Shown in pieces: positions 8,808 through 16,348 of a stretch of DNA of 64,000 nucleotides; position 1 is the first letter of the stretch; each line of letters opens with the position of its first letter. Source of the DNA: Actinomycetospora sp. NBRC 106375 (GTDB taxonomy: Bacteria > Actinomycetota > Actinomycetes > Mycobacteriales > Pseudonocardiaceae); contig NZ_BSTS01000007.1 of NCBI RefSeq assembly GCF_030269665.1, forward strand, positions 124,001 through 188,000, given 5' to 3'. A program made the translations under genes and the position numbers. The notes under the pieces were generated by a model. That model searched no databases, was not told the DNA's origin, and worked only from the letters and a program-made list of their open reading frames with translations.

Positions 8808-9249
8808 GGACGCCGCCCCGGGTTCCGGCCGTGCGCAACTGGACGTAGCGGGTTGCGCCGTTCTTCTCATGACCGAGACGACGACTTGGGCGTACGCTCA
8901 GGTCCTCGTGACCCAGCTCACTGCAACCGGTCACCAGCAGGCAGAGATCGTGTGCTCTCGGTGACCACGACCCGCGTTGAGAACACAGCGCATACGGCCC
9001 ATCACGCTCTGGCGGCGCGCCCATCGGAGAATACGCAAACGGCGGGCGACCAATTCGCAGAAGAATCATGACCTAGACTGTCAAACATCGCCCTCCCCCA
9101 GTGATCGAAAATTGCGTCGTTCGGCGCACCGCCGATTTGATCTTCCTGGTCTAGCGCTTTCCGGAAGGGCGCGATGTAATGTCCGGCTCGCATGGCGGCG
9201 GGCGCGTGGTCCACCGCAGAGGTGAGACCAAACCGTTCGGAGGTGCACG
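8808..9249 (+). promoter_or_regulatory. AT-richer intergenic region upstream of the gas-vesicle operon
   Basis: A 442-bp gap with visibly lower GC content than its surroundings, holding no convincing gene. A dyad with 7-bp arms GGTCACC (8929-8935) and GGTGACC (8960-8966) encloses a shorter AGAG/CTCT pairing. TAGACT at about 9074 and TAATGT at 9178-9183 fit the TAnnnT -10 pattern, but no clear -35 box was found. It is the obvious place for the promoter and operators of the ten-gene run that starts at 9250. Confidence 0.5.
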
Positions 9250-10191
9250 GTGCCTGGAACCGGCCTGAAATTGGCCCTGGCCATCATCGGCGGCTATCTA
9301 CTGGGTCGCACGAAGAAGATGAAGCTCGCGATCATGCTGGGCGGTGCGCTCGCCGGGAAGAAGATCACCACTGATCCGGCGCAGCTGCTGGGTCAGGCCT
9401 CGAAGCTCATCCAGGCGTCGCCCGAGCTCCAGCGGCTCGACTCGGCGGTCCGTGGTCGCCTGCTCGAGGCGGGCAAGGACGCCGCGCTCGCCATCGCGAG
9501 CTCGCGGATGGAGTCGCTGACCGACAACCTCGTCAACCGCGTCGAGAACATCGGCAAGCCGGCGACGGACGCCGCCGGCGCGGCCGGGCAGGCGGTCGGC
9601 GAGACGGCCGGGGCCGCCGGCGACGCGGTCGGTCAGGCCGGCGGTGCGGTCGGGGACGCGGCCGCGAGCACCGGCAGTGCCGTGGGTGGCGCGGTCGGCA
9701 GCACGGCCCGTGGTGTCACGGGACGCAAGCGTCGCGCGGCGGACGAGGAGCCGGCGGACGAGGGCGTGGACGTCGCCGACGAGACCGCCGACACCGGCGA
9801 CGCGGAGGACGCGGAGGACGGCGACGAGTCGGCCCAGGAGCCCGCTCCGGCCCGCGCCGCGTCCGGGTCTGCGTCCGGGTCTGCGTCAGGGTCCTCCGGT
9901 CGTCGCCGCTCGTCGGGGTCGTCCTCGTCGTCCTCGTCGTCCGGGAGCTCCGGACGGTCGTCGGGCTCGTCGGGCAGCTCCTCGGGTGGCGAGCGCAAGC
10001 GCCGGAGCACGTCGTCCGACGACTCGTCCTCCTCCGGCTCGGGCCGCAGCTCGAGCAGCACGAACGGCTCGACTCGCAAGTCGACCTCCGGGTCCGGCGG
10101 GCGCGCGAAGTCCTCGTCGTCCGGCGGCTCGCGCAGCCGGGCCACCGCCGGGACGGGCTCGCGCCGCGGTACGGAGAAGCGCGATGACTGA
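9250..10191 (+). CDS. Gas-vesicle-operon protein with Gly/Ser-rich, Arg-containing low-complexity tail
   Basis: A 313-residue protein; GTG 9250 has GGAGG 7 nt upstream. The N-terminus has a short hydrophobic segment (LALAIIGGYLLGRTKKM, then LAIMLGGALAGKK), followed by a helical part to about residue 105. Next come Ala/Gly repeats of AAGxAVG type, an acidic stretch, and a ~110-residue tail of Ser, Gly and Arg (SGSASGSASGSS and long Ser runs). It occupies the place of the uncharacterised GvpY-like genes of Streptomyces clusters, but I do not assert identity. It overlaps the next gene by 8 bp. Confidence 0.7.
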   Translation: MPGTGLKLALAIIGGYLLGRTKKMKLAIMLGGALAGKKITTDPAQLLGQASKLIQASPELQRLDSAVRGRLLEAGKDAALAIASSRMESLTDNLVNRVENIGKPATDAAGAAGQAVGETAGAAGDAVGQAGGAVGDAAASTGSAVGGAVGSTARGVTGRKRRAADEEPADEGVDVADETADTGDAEDAEDGDESAQEPAPARAASGSASGSASGSSGRRRSSGSSSSSSSSGSSGRSSGSSGSSSGGERKRRSTSSDDSSSSGSGRSSSSTNGSTRKSTSGSGGRAKSSSSGGSRSRATAGTGSRRGTEKRDD

Positions 10192-11422
10192 TGCCGCGAC
10201 GGAGCAGGTCTCCTCGAATGGGCACCGGCCGGACGCCGACGCCGGATCGCTCACCGACATGCTCCCGACCGACCGTCTCAAGCAGGCCGCGACGGCGCTG
10301 CTGAAGGCGGCGGGTGACAAGGCGCTGAACGCTGCGCTCGACCAGGTCGAGGGCCTCACCAACAAGCTCACCGACGTCGCGGAGAACCCGAGCGTCGGTC
10401 TGTCGGCCGCCCTCGGGGGCGGCTCGTCGATGCTGCAGGGCGGCAGCGGCGTCGGGGGCGCACTGAAGGGCGGCCTCTCGGCCGTGAAGGACAAGGCCAT
10501 GGGAGCACTCGGCATGGGCGACGACTCGGACGAGGACTCCGACAGCGAGAGCGAAGGCGGGGGCGGCGGGGGCGGCAACAGCACCGGCCGGGGCAAGTTC
10601 AAGTTCATGAACATCTACGAGGTCCAGGACGTCGGGGTCCCGTTGCGCGTGGTCTACGACCAGTGGACCCAGATGGCCGACTTCCCGAGCTTCATGAAGA
10701 AGGTCGAGACGGTCAACCAGGAGTCCGACGAGAAGGTCACCTGGACCGCGAAGGTCTTCTGGTCGCGGCGTTCCTGGCAGACGACGATTCGGGAGCAGGT
10801 CCCCGACAGTCACATCCTGTGGGTCTCGTCGGGAGCGAAGGGCTCGGCGGACGGAATCGTCACCTTCAGCGAACTGGCGCCGAACCTCACGCGGATCGTG
10901 CTCATCATGGAGTACTACCCGCAGGGATTCTTCGAGAAGACCGGCAATCTCTGGCGGGCGGTCGGCCGACGTGCGCGTCTCGAATTCAAGCATTTCTGCC
11001 GTCACGTCATGATGGACACGCTCATCAATCGTGAGGAGCTCGAGGGCTGGCGCGGCGAGATCCGCGACAGCGAGGTCGTCAAGACCCACGAGGAGGCCCT
11101 CGAGGAGGAGCAGCGGGCAGCCGAGGAGGACGGCGAGACCGACGACCTCGACGAGGGCGAGCTCGCCGACGACGAGCTCGGTGACGACGAGGAGGTCGAC
11201 GACGACCTGGCCGCCGAGGACGAGGAGCTCGACGAGGACGCTGAGGACGATGACCTCGAGGACGACTACGAGGACGACCTCGACGACGTCGACGAGGACC
11301 TCGAGGACGAAGACGAGTACGAGGACGCCGAGGACGCCGAGGACGAGGTGCCCGCGGAGGACGAGGACGGTGGCGAGGACCGTCCGCGTCGCCGCTCGCG
11401 CCGTCAGCGCACGCCGGCCTGA
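10184..11422 (+). CDS. SRPBCC (polyketide-cyclase-like) protein with long acidic tail, gas-vesicle operon
   Basis: A 412-residue protein starting at ATG 10184 with GGAGAAG upstream, inside the end of the previous gene. Residues about 20-120 are helical (DRLKQAATALLKAAGDKAL), followed by an acidic/Gly linker. Residues about 143-290 form an SRPBCC/cyclase-dehydrase fold (YEVQDVGVPLRVVYDQWTQ, DFPSFMKKVETV). The last 120 residues are almost all Glu, Asp and Leu, ending in a basic RRRSRRQRTPA. Cyclase-like proteins occur in Streptomyces gas-vesicle clusters. The acidic tail is the opposite in charge of the GvpO extension. Confidence 0.75.
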   Translation: MTDAATEQVSSNGHRPDADAGSLTDMLPTDRLKQAATALLKAAGDKALNAALDQVEGLTNKLTDVAENPSVGLSAALGGGSSMLQGGSGVGGALKGGLSAVKDKAMGALGMGDDSDEDSDSESEGGGGGGGNSTGRGKFKFMNIYEVQDVGVPLRVVYDQWTQMADFPSFMKKVETVNQESDEKVTWTAKVFWSRRSWQTTIREQVPDSHILWVSSGAKGSADGIVTFSELAPNLTRIVLIMEYYPQGFFEKTGNLWRAVGRRARLEFKHFCRHVMMDTLINREELEGWRGEIRDSEVVKTHEEALEEEQRAAEEDGETDDLDEGELADDELGDDEEVDDDLAAEDEELDEDAEDDDLEDDYEDDLDDVDEDLEDEDEYEDAEDAEDEVPAEDEDGGEDRPRRRSRRQRTPA

Positions 11423-11467
11423 CCGGCCCACCCCCGGTTGAGATCACAGCCGGGTCGACCGTCGCAC

Positions 11468-11498
11468 CACCGGACCCCGACGCCGTCGGGGTCCGGTG
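11468..11498 (+). terminator. Perfect 14-bp-stem hairpin just upstream of gvpA
   Basis: Arms CACCGGACCCCGAC (11468-11481) and GTCGGGGTCCGGTG (11485-11498) are perfectly complementary around a GCC loop. There is no T-run after it. It sits between the acidic-tail gene and gvpA, ending 30 nt before the gvpA start. It could partly terminate upstream transcription. It could also act as a 5' stabiliser that raises gvpA mRNA above that of its neighbours, a common device for genes of abundant structural proteins. Confidence 0.6.
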
Positions 11499-11528
11499 CC
11501 ATTCCTCGTCGCACAGAGAGGGGGCACC

Positions 11529-11915
11529 GTGACCGTCAGCCAACGGCAAGGCGGAGGGGTGCAGAAGGAGCCGCAGGGCGGGCTCGCCGAGGTCCTCGAC
11601 CTGATCCTGGACAAAGGCCTCGTCATCGACGCCTTCGTCAAGGTGTCGCTCGTCGGCATCGAACTGATCACGATCGACGCCCGCATCGTGGTCGCCAGCG
11701 TCGACACCTATCTGAAGTTCGCCGAGGCGACCAACCGCCTCGATCTGCACGCCAAGGGCGGCAAGGACCTGGGCGAGTTCCTGGGCGGCGCCACCGAGGG
11801 CGTGACGCAGGGCGGGGCGAAGGGCAAGACGAAGGGGGTGCTCGACGCCGGTAAGGAGAAGTGGGACGAGGTCCGCGGCGAGCGCCAGAGCCAGAGCCGG
11901 CGCGACAAGGCGTGA
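11529..11915 (+). CDS. gvpA: Gas vesicle major structural protein GvpA
   Basis: A 128-residue member of the GvpA family, the hydrophobic shell protein that polymerises into the ribs of the gas vesicle wall. The conserved core is [18 protein letters not shown], then [19 protein letters not shown] and [16 protein letters not shown]. The C-terminal ~50 residues form a Gly/Lys-rich tail, as in other actinobacterial GvpA proteins and unlike the short cyanobacterial ones. I chose GTG 11529 with GAGAGGGG upstream. The frame is open from 11496, but those residues do not fit the family. gvpF follows after 10 nt. Confidence 0.93.
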   Translation: MTVSQRQGGGVQKEPQGGLAEVLDLILDKGLVIDAFVKVSLVGIELITIDARIVVASVDTYLKFAEATNRLDLHAKGGKDLGEFLGGATEGVTQGGAKGKTKGVLDAGKEKWDEVRGERQSQSRRDKA

Positions 11916-11925
11916 GGAGGCCGAC

Positions 11926-12732
11926 GTGACCAGCACCGAGAACACCACGCAGGCCCGGGACACGACTCGCGGGTCCTACATCTACGGCATCGTCCCGGCC
12001 GGCATCCGCATCCCCGACGGGCTCGACCCGATCCCCCACGGCGACGACGCCGGGCAGCTGGGCCTGGTGACGGAGGGCAACCTCGCGGCGGTCGTCAGCG
12101 ACGTCGCCGCCGACCGGCCGCTCGGCACGCGTCGCGACCTCATGGCGCACGAGGCCGTGCTCAACGCGATCGCGCAGGAGATCCCCGTGCTCCCGATGCG
12201 CTTCGGCGCGGTCGTCACCGACGACGACGCCGTGGCCGAGGAGCTGCTGGCCCCGCACCAGGACTACTTCGTCCGGGCGCTCGAGCAGCTGAAGGGACAC
12301 CTCGAGTTCCGGCTGCGCGGGGACTACGACCAGGACGCGGTGCTGAGCCGCATCGTCGAGGCCGACCCGCGCATCCAGCAGATGCGCGAGAAGATCGCCG
12401 GCGTCGACGAGGACGCGAGCTACTACGACCGCATCCGCCTCGGCGAGGCGATCTCGAACGCCATGGACCAGTTCCGCGCCGACGACGCGCAGGCCTGCGT
12501 CGATGCGCTCTCGAAGTTCGCGGTCGCGACGGAGGTCAAGGAGGCCGGCGGCGAGAACGGCGCCGTCCACCTCGCGTTCCTGGTCCGCACCGACAATCGC
12601 AGCGACTTCGAGCGTGCGGTCGACGACCTCGGCGACGAATGGTCCGGGCGGGTCGAGCTGCGGCTCATCGGGCCCACCGCGGCGTTCGACTTCCTCCCCG
12701 AGTTCGACGCACCCGACGAGGCCAAGGCCTGA
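11926..12732 (+). CDS. gvpF: Gas vesicle assembly protein GvpF
   Basis: A 268-residue GvpF/GvpL family protein. It has the N-terminal YIYGIVPAG strand, AAVVSDVAADRP, MAHEAVLNAIAQ, VLPMRFGAVV and the C-terminal LRLIGPTAAFDFLPEF. In known gas vesicles GvpF is an assembly factor that binds GvpA and probably starts shell formation. Start GTG 11926 has GGAGG 6 nt upstream. It is the first of two F/L paralogues here (the other is at 14996). Its place directly after gvpA matches the A-F-G order of Streptomyces clusters. Confidence 0.92.
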   Translation: MTSTENTTQARDTTRGSYIYGIVPAGIRIPDGLDPIPHGDDAGQLGLVTEGNLAAVVSDVAADRPLGTRRDLMAHEAVLNAIAQEIPVLPMRFGAVVTDDDAVAEELLAPHQDYFVRALEQLKGHLEFRLRGDYDQDAVLSRIVEADPRIQQMREKIAGVDEDASYYDRIRLGEAISNAMDQFRADDAQACVDALSKFAVATEVKEAGGENGAVHLAFLVRTDNRSDFERAVDDLGDEWSGRVELRLIGPTAAFDFLPEFDAPDEAKA

Positions 12733-12745
12733 GGGCGGCAGCGAC

Positions 12746-12979
12746 GTGGGTTTCTTCACCGAGCTCCTCCTCCTGCCTCTCGCCCCGGTCCGCGGGGTCG
12801 CGTGGGTGGGAGAGAAGATCGCCGACCAGGTCGACCACCAGATGAACGACCCGGCGGTCATCCGCGCGCAGATCGACGAGCTCGACGCGGCGTTCGAGCG
12901 GGGCGAGATCACCGAGGCCGACCGTGACGAGCAGCAGGAGGTCCTGCTGCAGCGTCTCGTCGGCGGAGGTGGGGCGTGA
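12746..12979 (+). CDS. gvpG: Gas vesicle protein GvpG
   Basis: A 77-residue GvpG protein: hydrophobic FFTELLLLPLAPVRGVAWVG, then an amphipathic helical part with DPAVIRAQIDELDAAFERGE. GvpG is a small accessory protein thought to work with GvpF and GvpL in nucleating the vesicle. It starts at GTG 12746, 13 nt after gvpF, and its stop overlaps the start of the extended gvpO by GTGA, so translation is coupled. Length is normal for the family. Confidence 0.9.
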   Translation: MGFFTELLLLPLAPVRGVAWVGEKIADQVDHQMNDPAVIRAQIDELDAAFERGEITEADRDEQQEVLLQRLVGGGGA

Positions 12980-14418
12980 CGCGCTCCGCCGACCGCGAGG
13001 CCGCACCCGAGGACCAGGACACCCGCGACGACGAACCGCCACCCCTGACCGACCAGGAGCGGCCCCGCCGCCGACGGTCGAACGGCGACGGTGCTGACGA
13101 CGGTGAGCGGCCGCGCCGGCGTCGGTCGAACGGCGACGAGGTGGGCGGCGACGACGCGGACACCGAGTCGCCGCGTCGGCGTCGGCGCACCGCGGAGACC
13201 GCGGAGACCGCGGAGGCCTCGGCGACCTCGGAGACCTCGGAGACCTCGGCCACCGAGGGCGAGGGGCGTCCGCGACGTCGCCGCCGGTCGGCGGAGGACG
13301 GCTCCAGCGCCGAGGAACGCCCGCGCCGACGGCGCACGCAGGCGGCGTCGTCCGACGAGGAGCGGCCCCGGCGCCGCCGGTCCTCCGACGAGCAGGAGGG
13401 CGAGGCGGAACGGCCTCGGCGGCGACGGGCGAGCGGCGAGGGCGACGGCGAGTCGGACCGTCCGCGACGGCGCCGGGCCGATGCCGGCGGTGACGAGGAG
13501 GCCCGGCCGCGGAAGCGACGCCGCACCGACGATGCGGCCGACGAGAGCACCGATGGCGATACCCGGCCGCGCACGCGGCGGCGCACCGACGACGCGGCCG
13601 AGGGCACCGACGGCGAGGCCACGCCGCGGAAGCGCAGGCGCACCAACGACGCGGCGGAGGGCACCGACGGCGAGGCCCGGCCGCAGCGCCGGCGCCGCAC
13701 GGACACGTCGGACGGCGAGCAGCCGCGCCGGCGTCGCCGGGCCGCGAGCGACGGAACGTCGGACGCCGACCGTCCGCCGCGCCGTCGCTCGGCCGACGGG
13801 GGTGCCGATGCGGACGACCCTCCCCGGAGGCGCCGCCGGGCACCCGACGAGGAGGCACCGGACCAGGAACGTGCGCGCCGGCGACGGCGCCCGTCCGCGG
13901 CGGCGTCCGACGCGGAGCCCGAGACGGAGGCCGGTGACGTGTCGGAGGACGAGCTGCCCCGTCGGCGGCGCCGGCCGGCCGGTGACGGCGACGCGGACCA
14001 GGAGCGGCCCCGCCGCCGCACCCGCGAACCCGAACCCGAGCCCGACCCCGAACCGGAGGACCTCGAGGACGACGTCGACGACGCCGAGGACGAGGTCGAG
14101 GACGAGCCGGAACCCGAACCCGAACCGGAGCCCGAACCCGAACCCGAACCGCAGCCCAAGAAGATTTCCGCGCGGAAGATCGCGCGGTGGGCGGCGGAGC
14201 AGGTGCAGGAGATGAGCGGCAAGGAGAGCGAGGCCGTCACGTCGGTGCGCAAGACCGACGACGGCTGGGTGGTGGGTCTCGAGGTGGTGGAGAGCCGCAA
14301 GATCCCCGAGACCAGCGACCTGCTCGCCACCTACGAGGCCGAGATGGACGCGGACGGCGACCTGGTCAGCTACCACCGGGTCAAGCGCTACACCCGCGGC
14401 CGCGGCGACGACGACTGA
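12976..14418 (+). CDS. gvpO: GvpO with a ~390-residue Arg-block polyampholyte N-terminal extension
   Basis: The C-terminal ~86 residues (395-480: KKISARKIARWAAEQVQEM, DDGWVVGLEVVESRKIPET, MDADGDLVSYHRVKRYTRG) are a GvpO domain, a family required for gas vesicle production in haloarchaea and actinobacteria. Before it lie about 390 residues with around 18 blocks like RPRRRR, spaced 15-30 residues apart by Asp/Glu/Ser/Thr-rich linkers. An EPEPEP stretch precedes the domain. Ordinary GvpO proteins are roughly 100-150 residues. The frame is continuous from GTG 12976, and the alternating basic and acidic pattern makes an artefact unlikely. The extension should be disordered and could bind nucleic acid or the acidic tails encoded nearby. 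Confidence 0.85.
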   Translation: MTRSADREAAPEDQDTRDDEPPPLTDQERPRRRRSNGDGADDGERPRRRRSNGDEVGGDDADTESPRRRRRTAETAETAEASATSETSETSATEGEGRPRRRRRSAEDGSSAEERPRRRRTQAASSDEERPRRRRSSDEQEGEAERPRRRRASGEGDGESDRPRRRRADAGGDEEARPRKRRRTDDAADESTDGDTRPRTRRRTDDAAEGTDGEATPRKRRRTNDAAEGTDGEARPQRRRRTDTSDGEQPRRRRRAASDGTSDADRPPRRRSADGGADADDPPRRRRRAPDEEAPDQERARRRRRPSAAASDAEPETEAGDVSEDELPRRRRRPAGDGDADQERPRRRTREPEPEPDPEPEDLEDDVDDAEDEVEDEPEPEPEPEPEPEPEPQPKKISARKIARWAAEQVQEMSGKESEAVTSVRKTDDGWVVGLEVVESRKIPETSDLLATYEAEMDADGDLVSYHRVKRYTRGRGDDD

Positions 14419-14447
14419 CCGTCCAGGGGGCACGAGAGGGAGTGACC

Positions 14448-14999
14448 ATGAGTGACCCGGTGCGCTGGACCGGGCAGATGCCGTCCGCACCCCAGCAGGG
14501 GCGGCAGCCCGCGAGCCAGAACGGCGGCGGGGACGGCACGAACCTCGCCGACATCCTCGAGCGGGTCCTCGACAAGGGGATCGTGATCGCCGGCGACGTC
14601 CAGATCAACCTGCTCGACATCGAGCTGCTGACGATCAAACTGCGGCTGGTCGTAGCCTCGGTGGACCGGGCCAAGGAGATGGGCATCGACTGGTGGGAAC
14701 GCGACCCCACCCTGTCGTCCGGGCACCGCGAGCTCGAGGAGGAGAACCAGCGGCTCCGCGACCGTCTCGAGGCGCTGGAGAACGGCCGGGCGCCGGCCGC
14801 CCTCGACCGCGGTGACGACGCCGAGCGCGCGGACGAGCCCGACGACGAGGCCGGCGACGACCTCGAGGAGGACCTCGAGGACGAGCCCGACGACGCCGGG
14901 GACGAGCCTGTCGACGAGGAGCCGGAGCCCGCTCCCGCCCGGAAGCGCTCGAGCCAGCAGCGCTCGGGCCAGCAGCGCCGGCGGAGGACCACGCGGTGA
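14448..14999 (+). CDS. gvpJ: Gas vesicle protein GvpJ
   Basis: A 183-residue GvpA-like minor protein of the GvpJ type: LADILERVLDKGIVIAGDVQ, NLLDIELLTIKLRLVVASVD and KAKEMGIDWW-like RAKEMGIDWW. These are the hallmarks that separate GvpJ from GvpA. A coiled-coil segment (HRELEEENQRLRDRLEALE), an acidic stretch and a basic Ser/Gln/Arg end follow. The start at ATG 14448 is preceded by GAGAGGGAG. It lies 29 nt after gvpO, and its stop overlaps gvpL by GTGA. GvpJ probably forms part of the conical vesicle ends. Confidence 0.9.
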   Translation: MSDPVRWTGQMPSAPQQGRQPASQNGGGDGTNLADILERVLDKGIVIAGDVQINLLDIELLTIKLRLVVASVDRAKEMGIDWWERDPTLSSGHRELEEENQRLRDRLEALENGRAPAALDRGDDAERADEPDDEAGDDLEEDLEDEPDDAGDEPVDEEPEPAPARKRSSQQRSGQQRRRRTTR

Positions 15000-15763
15000 G
15001 CGACACGTTGACCTACGTCTACGCGATCGCGAGGGACGTCGACCCGGCGGCGGTCGCCGCGCTCCAGGGCGTCGGCGGTGGTGCCGTCCGGACGCTCGAC
15101 GCGGGCGGGGTTCTCGCGGTGGTGAGCGACGTCGACCGCGGGGAGTTCGAGGAGCGGGCGCTGGAGGAGCGCCTCGAGGACCTCGAGTGGCTCGCCGCCA
15201 CCGCCCGGGCGCACCACCACGTGGTCGACACCCTCGGCCACGACCACCTCGTCGCCCCGCTCGCCCTGGCCACCGTGTACTTCGACGACGACCGGGTCCG
15301 CGCCGTCCTCGACGAGGGGCGCGCGACGTTCGCGGCGGTGCTCGACCAGCTCTCGGGCCGGGCGGAGTGGGGCGTCAAGGTCTACGGCCGTCCGGGCGGC
15401 GCCGCGGCCGCCGCGACGCAGGAAAAGCCGGGGTCGGGCGCCGAGTACCTGCGACGACGCCGCCAGGCGCTCCGCGAGACCGACACCGCGCTCGACGACG
15501 CGCGTGACGCCGCCGCGGAGGTGGACGCCGCGGTCACCACGCTCGCCGCCGCGTCGCGCAGCCACCGTCTCCAGGACGCGACGCTGTCCGGCGAGTCCGA
15601 CCCGATGGTGCTCAACCGCGCCTACCTCGTGCCCATCGATCGGGCCGCCGACCTGCGGGAGGTCGTCGCGTCCCTCGAGGGCCACCCGCGCATCCGGGTC
15701 GAGCTCACCGGGCCGTGGGTGCCGTACTCCTTCGCGCAGGCCCCGGAGGGAGCGGCCCCGTGA
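14996..15763 (+). CDS. gvpL: Gas vesicle assembly protein GvpL
   Basis: The second GvpF/GvpL family protein, 255 residues: LTYVYAIARDVDP at the start, VLAVVSDVDRGEF, ATARAHHHVVDTL, and LTGPWVPYSFA at the end. The position between gvpJ and gvpS matches gvpL in Streptomyces. The start GTG 14996 overlaps the gvpJ stop and the end overlaps gvpS, so J, L and S are translationally coupled. GvpL is an accessory protein that bridges several Gvp proteins during assembly. Confidence 0.9.
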   Translation: MSDTLTYVYAIARDVDPAAVAALQGVGGGAVRTLDAGGVLAVVSDVDRGEFEERALEERLEDLEWLAATARAHHHVVDTLGHDHLVAPLALATVYFDDDRVRAVLDEGRATFAAVLDQLSGRAEWGVKVYGRPGGAAAAATQEKPGSGAEYLRRRRQALRETDTALDDARDAAAEVDAAVTTLAAASRSHRLQDATLSGESDPMVLNRAYLVPIDRAADLREVVASLEGHPRIRVELTGPWVPYSFAQAPEGAAP

Positions 15764-16017
15764 CGGCACCGCACTCCGGGGAGCTCGAGCCGCGGGCGAC
15801 GTCGCTGTTCGGTGACCAGGAGGTCGCCCTCGTCGACCTGCTCGACCGACTCCTCGCCGGCGGTGTGGTGCTGGCCGGCGACCTGACGATCTCGCTCGCC
15901 GGGGTCGACCTCGTGCGGGTCTCCCTGCGGGCGCTGATCACGTCGATCGCACCGGTCGAGCGCCAGGGGACTCTCGAGCAACGCGCGCAGCGGGAGCTGG
16001 AGGCCGGCGATGGTTGA
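15760..16017 (+). CDS. gvpS: Gas vesicle protein GvpS (GvpA-like)
   Basis: An 85-residue GvpA-superfamily protein. The core ALVDLLDRLLAGGVVLAGDL, then SLAGVDLVRVSLRALITSI, follows the GvpA/J helix-strand-strand-helix pattern but is more divergent. Its place between gvpL and gvpK matches gvpS of actinobacterial clusters. GTG 15760 overlaps the gvpL stop, and its last 8 bp overlap the gvpK start. It is a minor shell or accessory component. Confidence 0.85.
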   Translation: MTAPHSGELEPRATSLFGDQEVALVDLLDRLLAGGVVLAGDLTISLAGVDLVRVSLRALITSIAPVERQGTLEQRAQRELEAGDG

Positions 16018-16297
16018 CCGGCCGAACCGGATCGAGATCGACAAGGACGAGGTCCGCCGGGATCTCATGAAGCTCGTGCTGACGATCGTGGAGCTGCTGC
16101 GCCAGCTCATGGAGCGGCAGGCGATCCGCCGGGTGGACCAGGGCGACCTCACCGAGCAGGAGGAGGAGGACCTCGGCACGTCGCTGATGCTCCTCGCCGA
16201 GGCGATGGACGAGCTCACCGAGCAGTTCGGGCTCACCCCGGCCGACCTCAACCTCGACCTGGGCCCGCTCGGCCCGCTGCTCCCGCGCGACCGCTGA
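16010..16297 (+). CDS. gvpK: Gas vesicle protein GvpK
   Basis: A 95-residue GvpK protein. LMKLVLTIVELLRQLMERQA is followed by IRRVDQGDLTEQEEEDLGTS, a typical family segment, and LNLDLGPLGPLL at the end. GvpK is a small accessory protein needed for vesicle formation. The start ATG 16010 has GGAGG about 8 nt upstream, inside gvpS. It closes the contiguous gvp run. The following gene starts 51 nt later and may have its own promoter. Confidence 0.92.
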   Translation: MVDRPNRIEIDKDEVRRDLMKLVLTIVELLRQLMERQAIRRVDQGDLTEQEEEDLGTSLMLLAEAMDELTEQFGLTPADLNLDLGPLGPLLPRDR

Positions 16298-16348
16298 CCC
16301 CGCCGATCGGGCGGACTCCGGGCGGGCGCCTCGGGGTACTCCCGGGGC

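Noticed and set aside
8853-9071. Short plus-strand frame in the gap before the gas-vesicle operon
   Set aside because: No ribosome site, no codon bias like the neighbours, and the surrounding DNA looks regulatory.
9641-11422. Long frame reading through the end of the first gas-vesicle-operon gene as part of the SRPBCC gene
   Set aside because: The upstream part is an out-of-frame shadow of the Ser-rich tail. ATG 10184 with GGAGAAG is the real start.
12976-14160. GvpO extension as an annotation or frameshift artefact
   Set aside because: The frame is continuous, starts in a GTGA overlap with gvpG, and shows regular repeat design in that frame only. The GvpO domain itself has no closer ribosome site.
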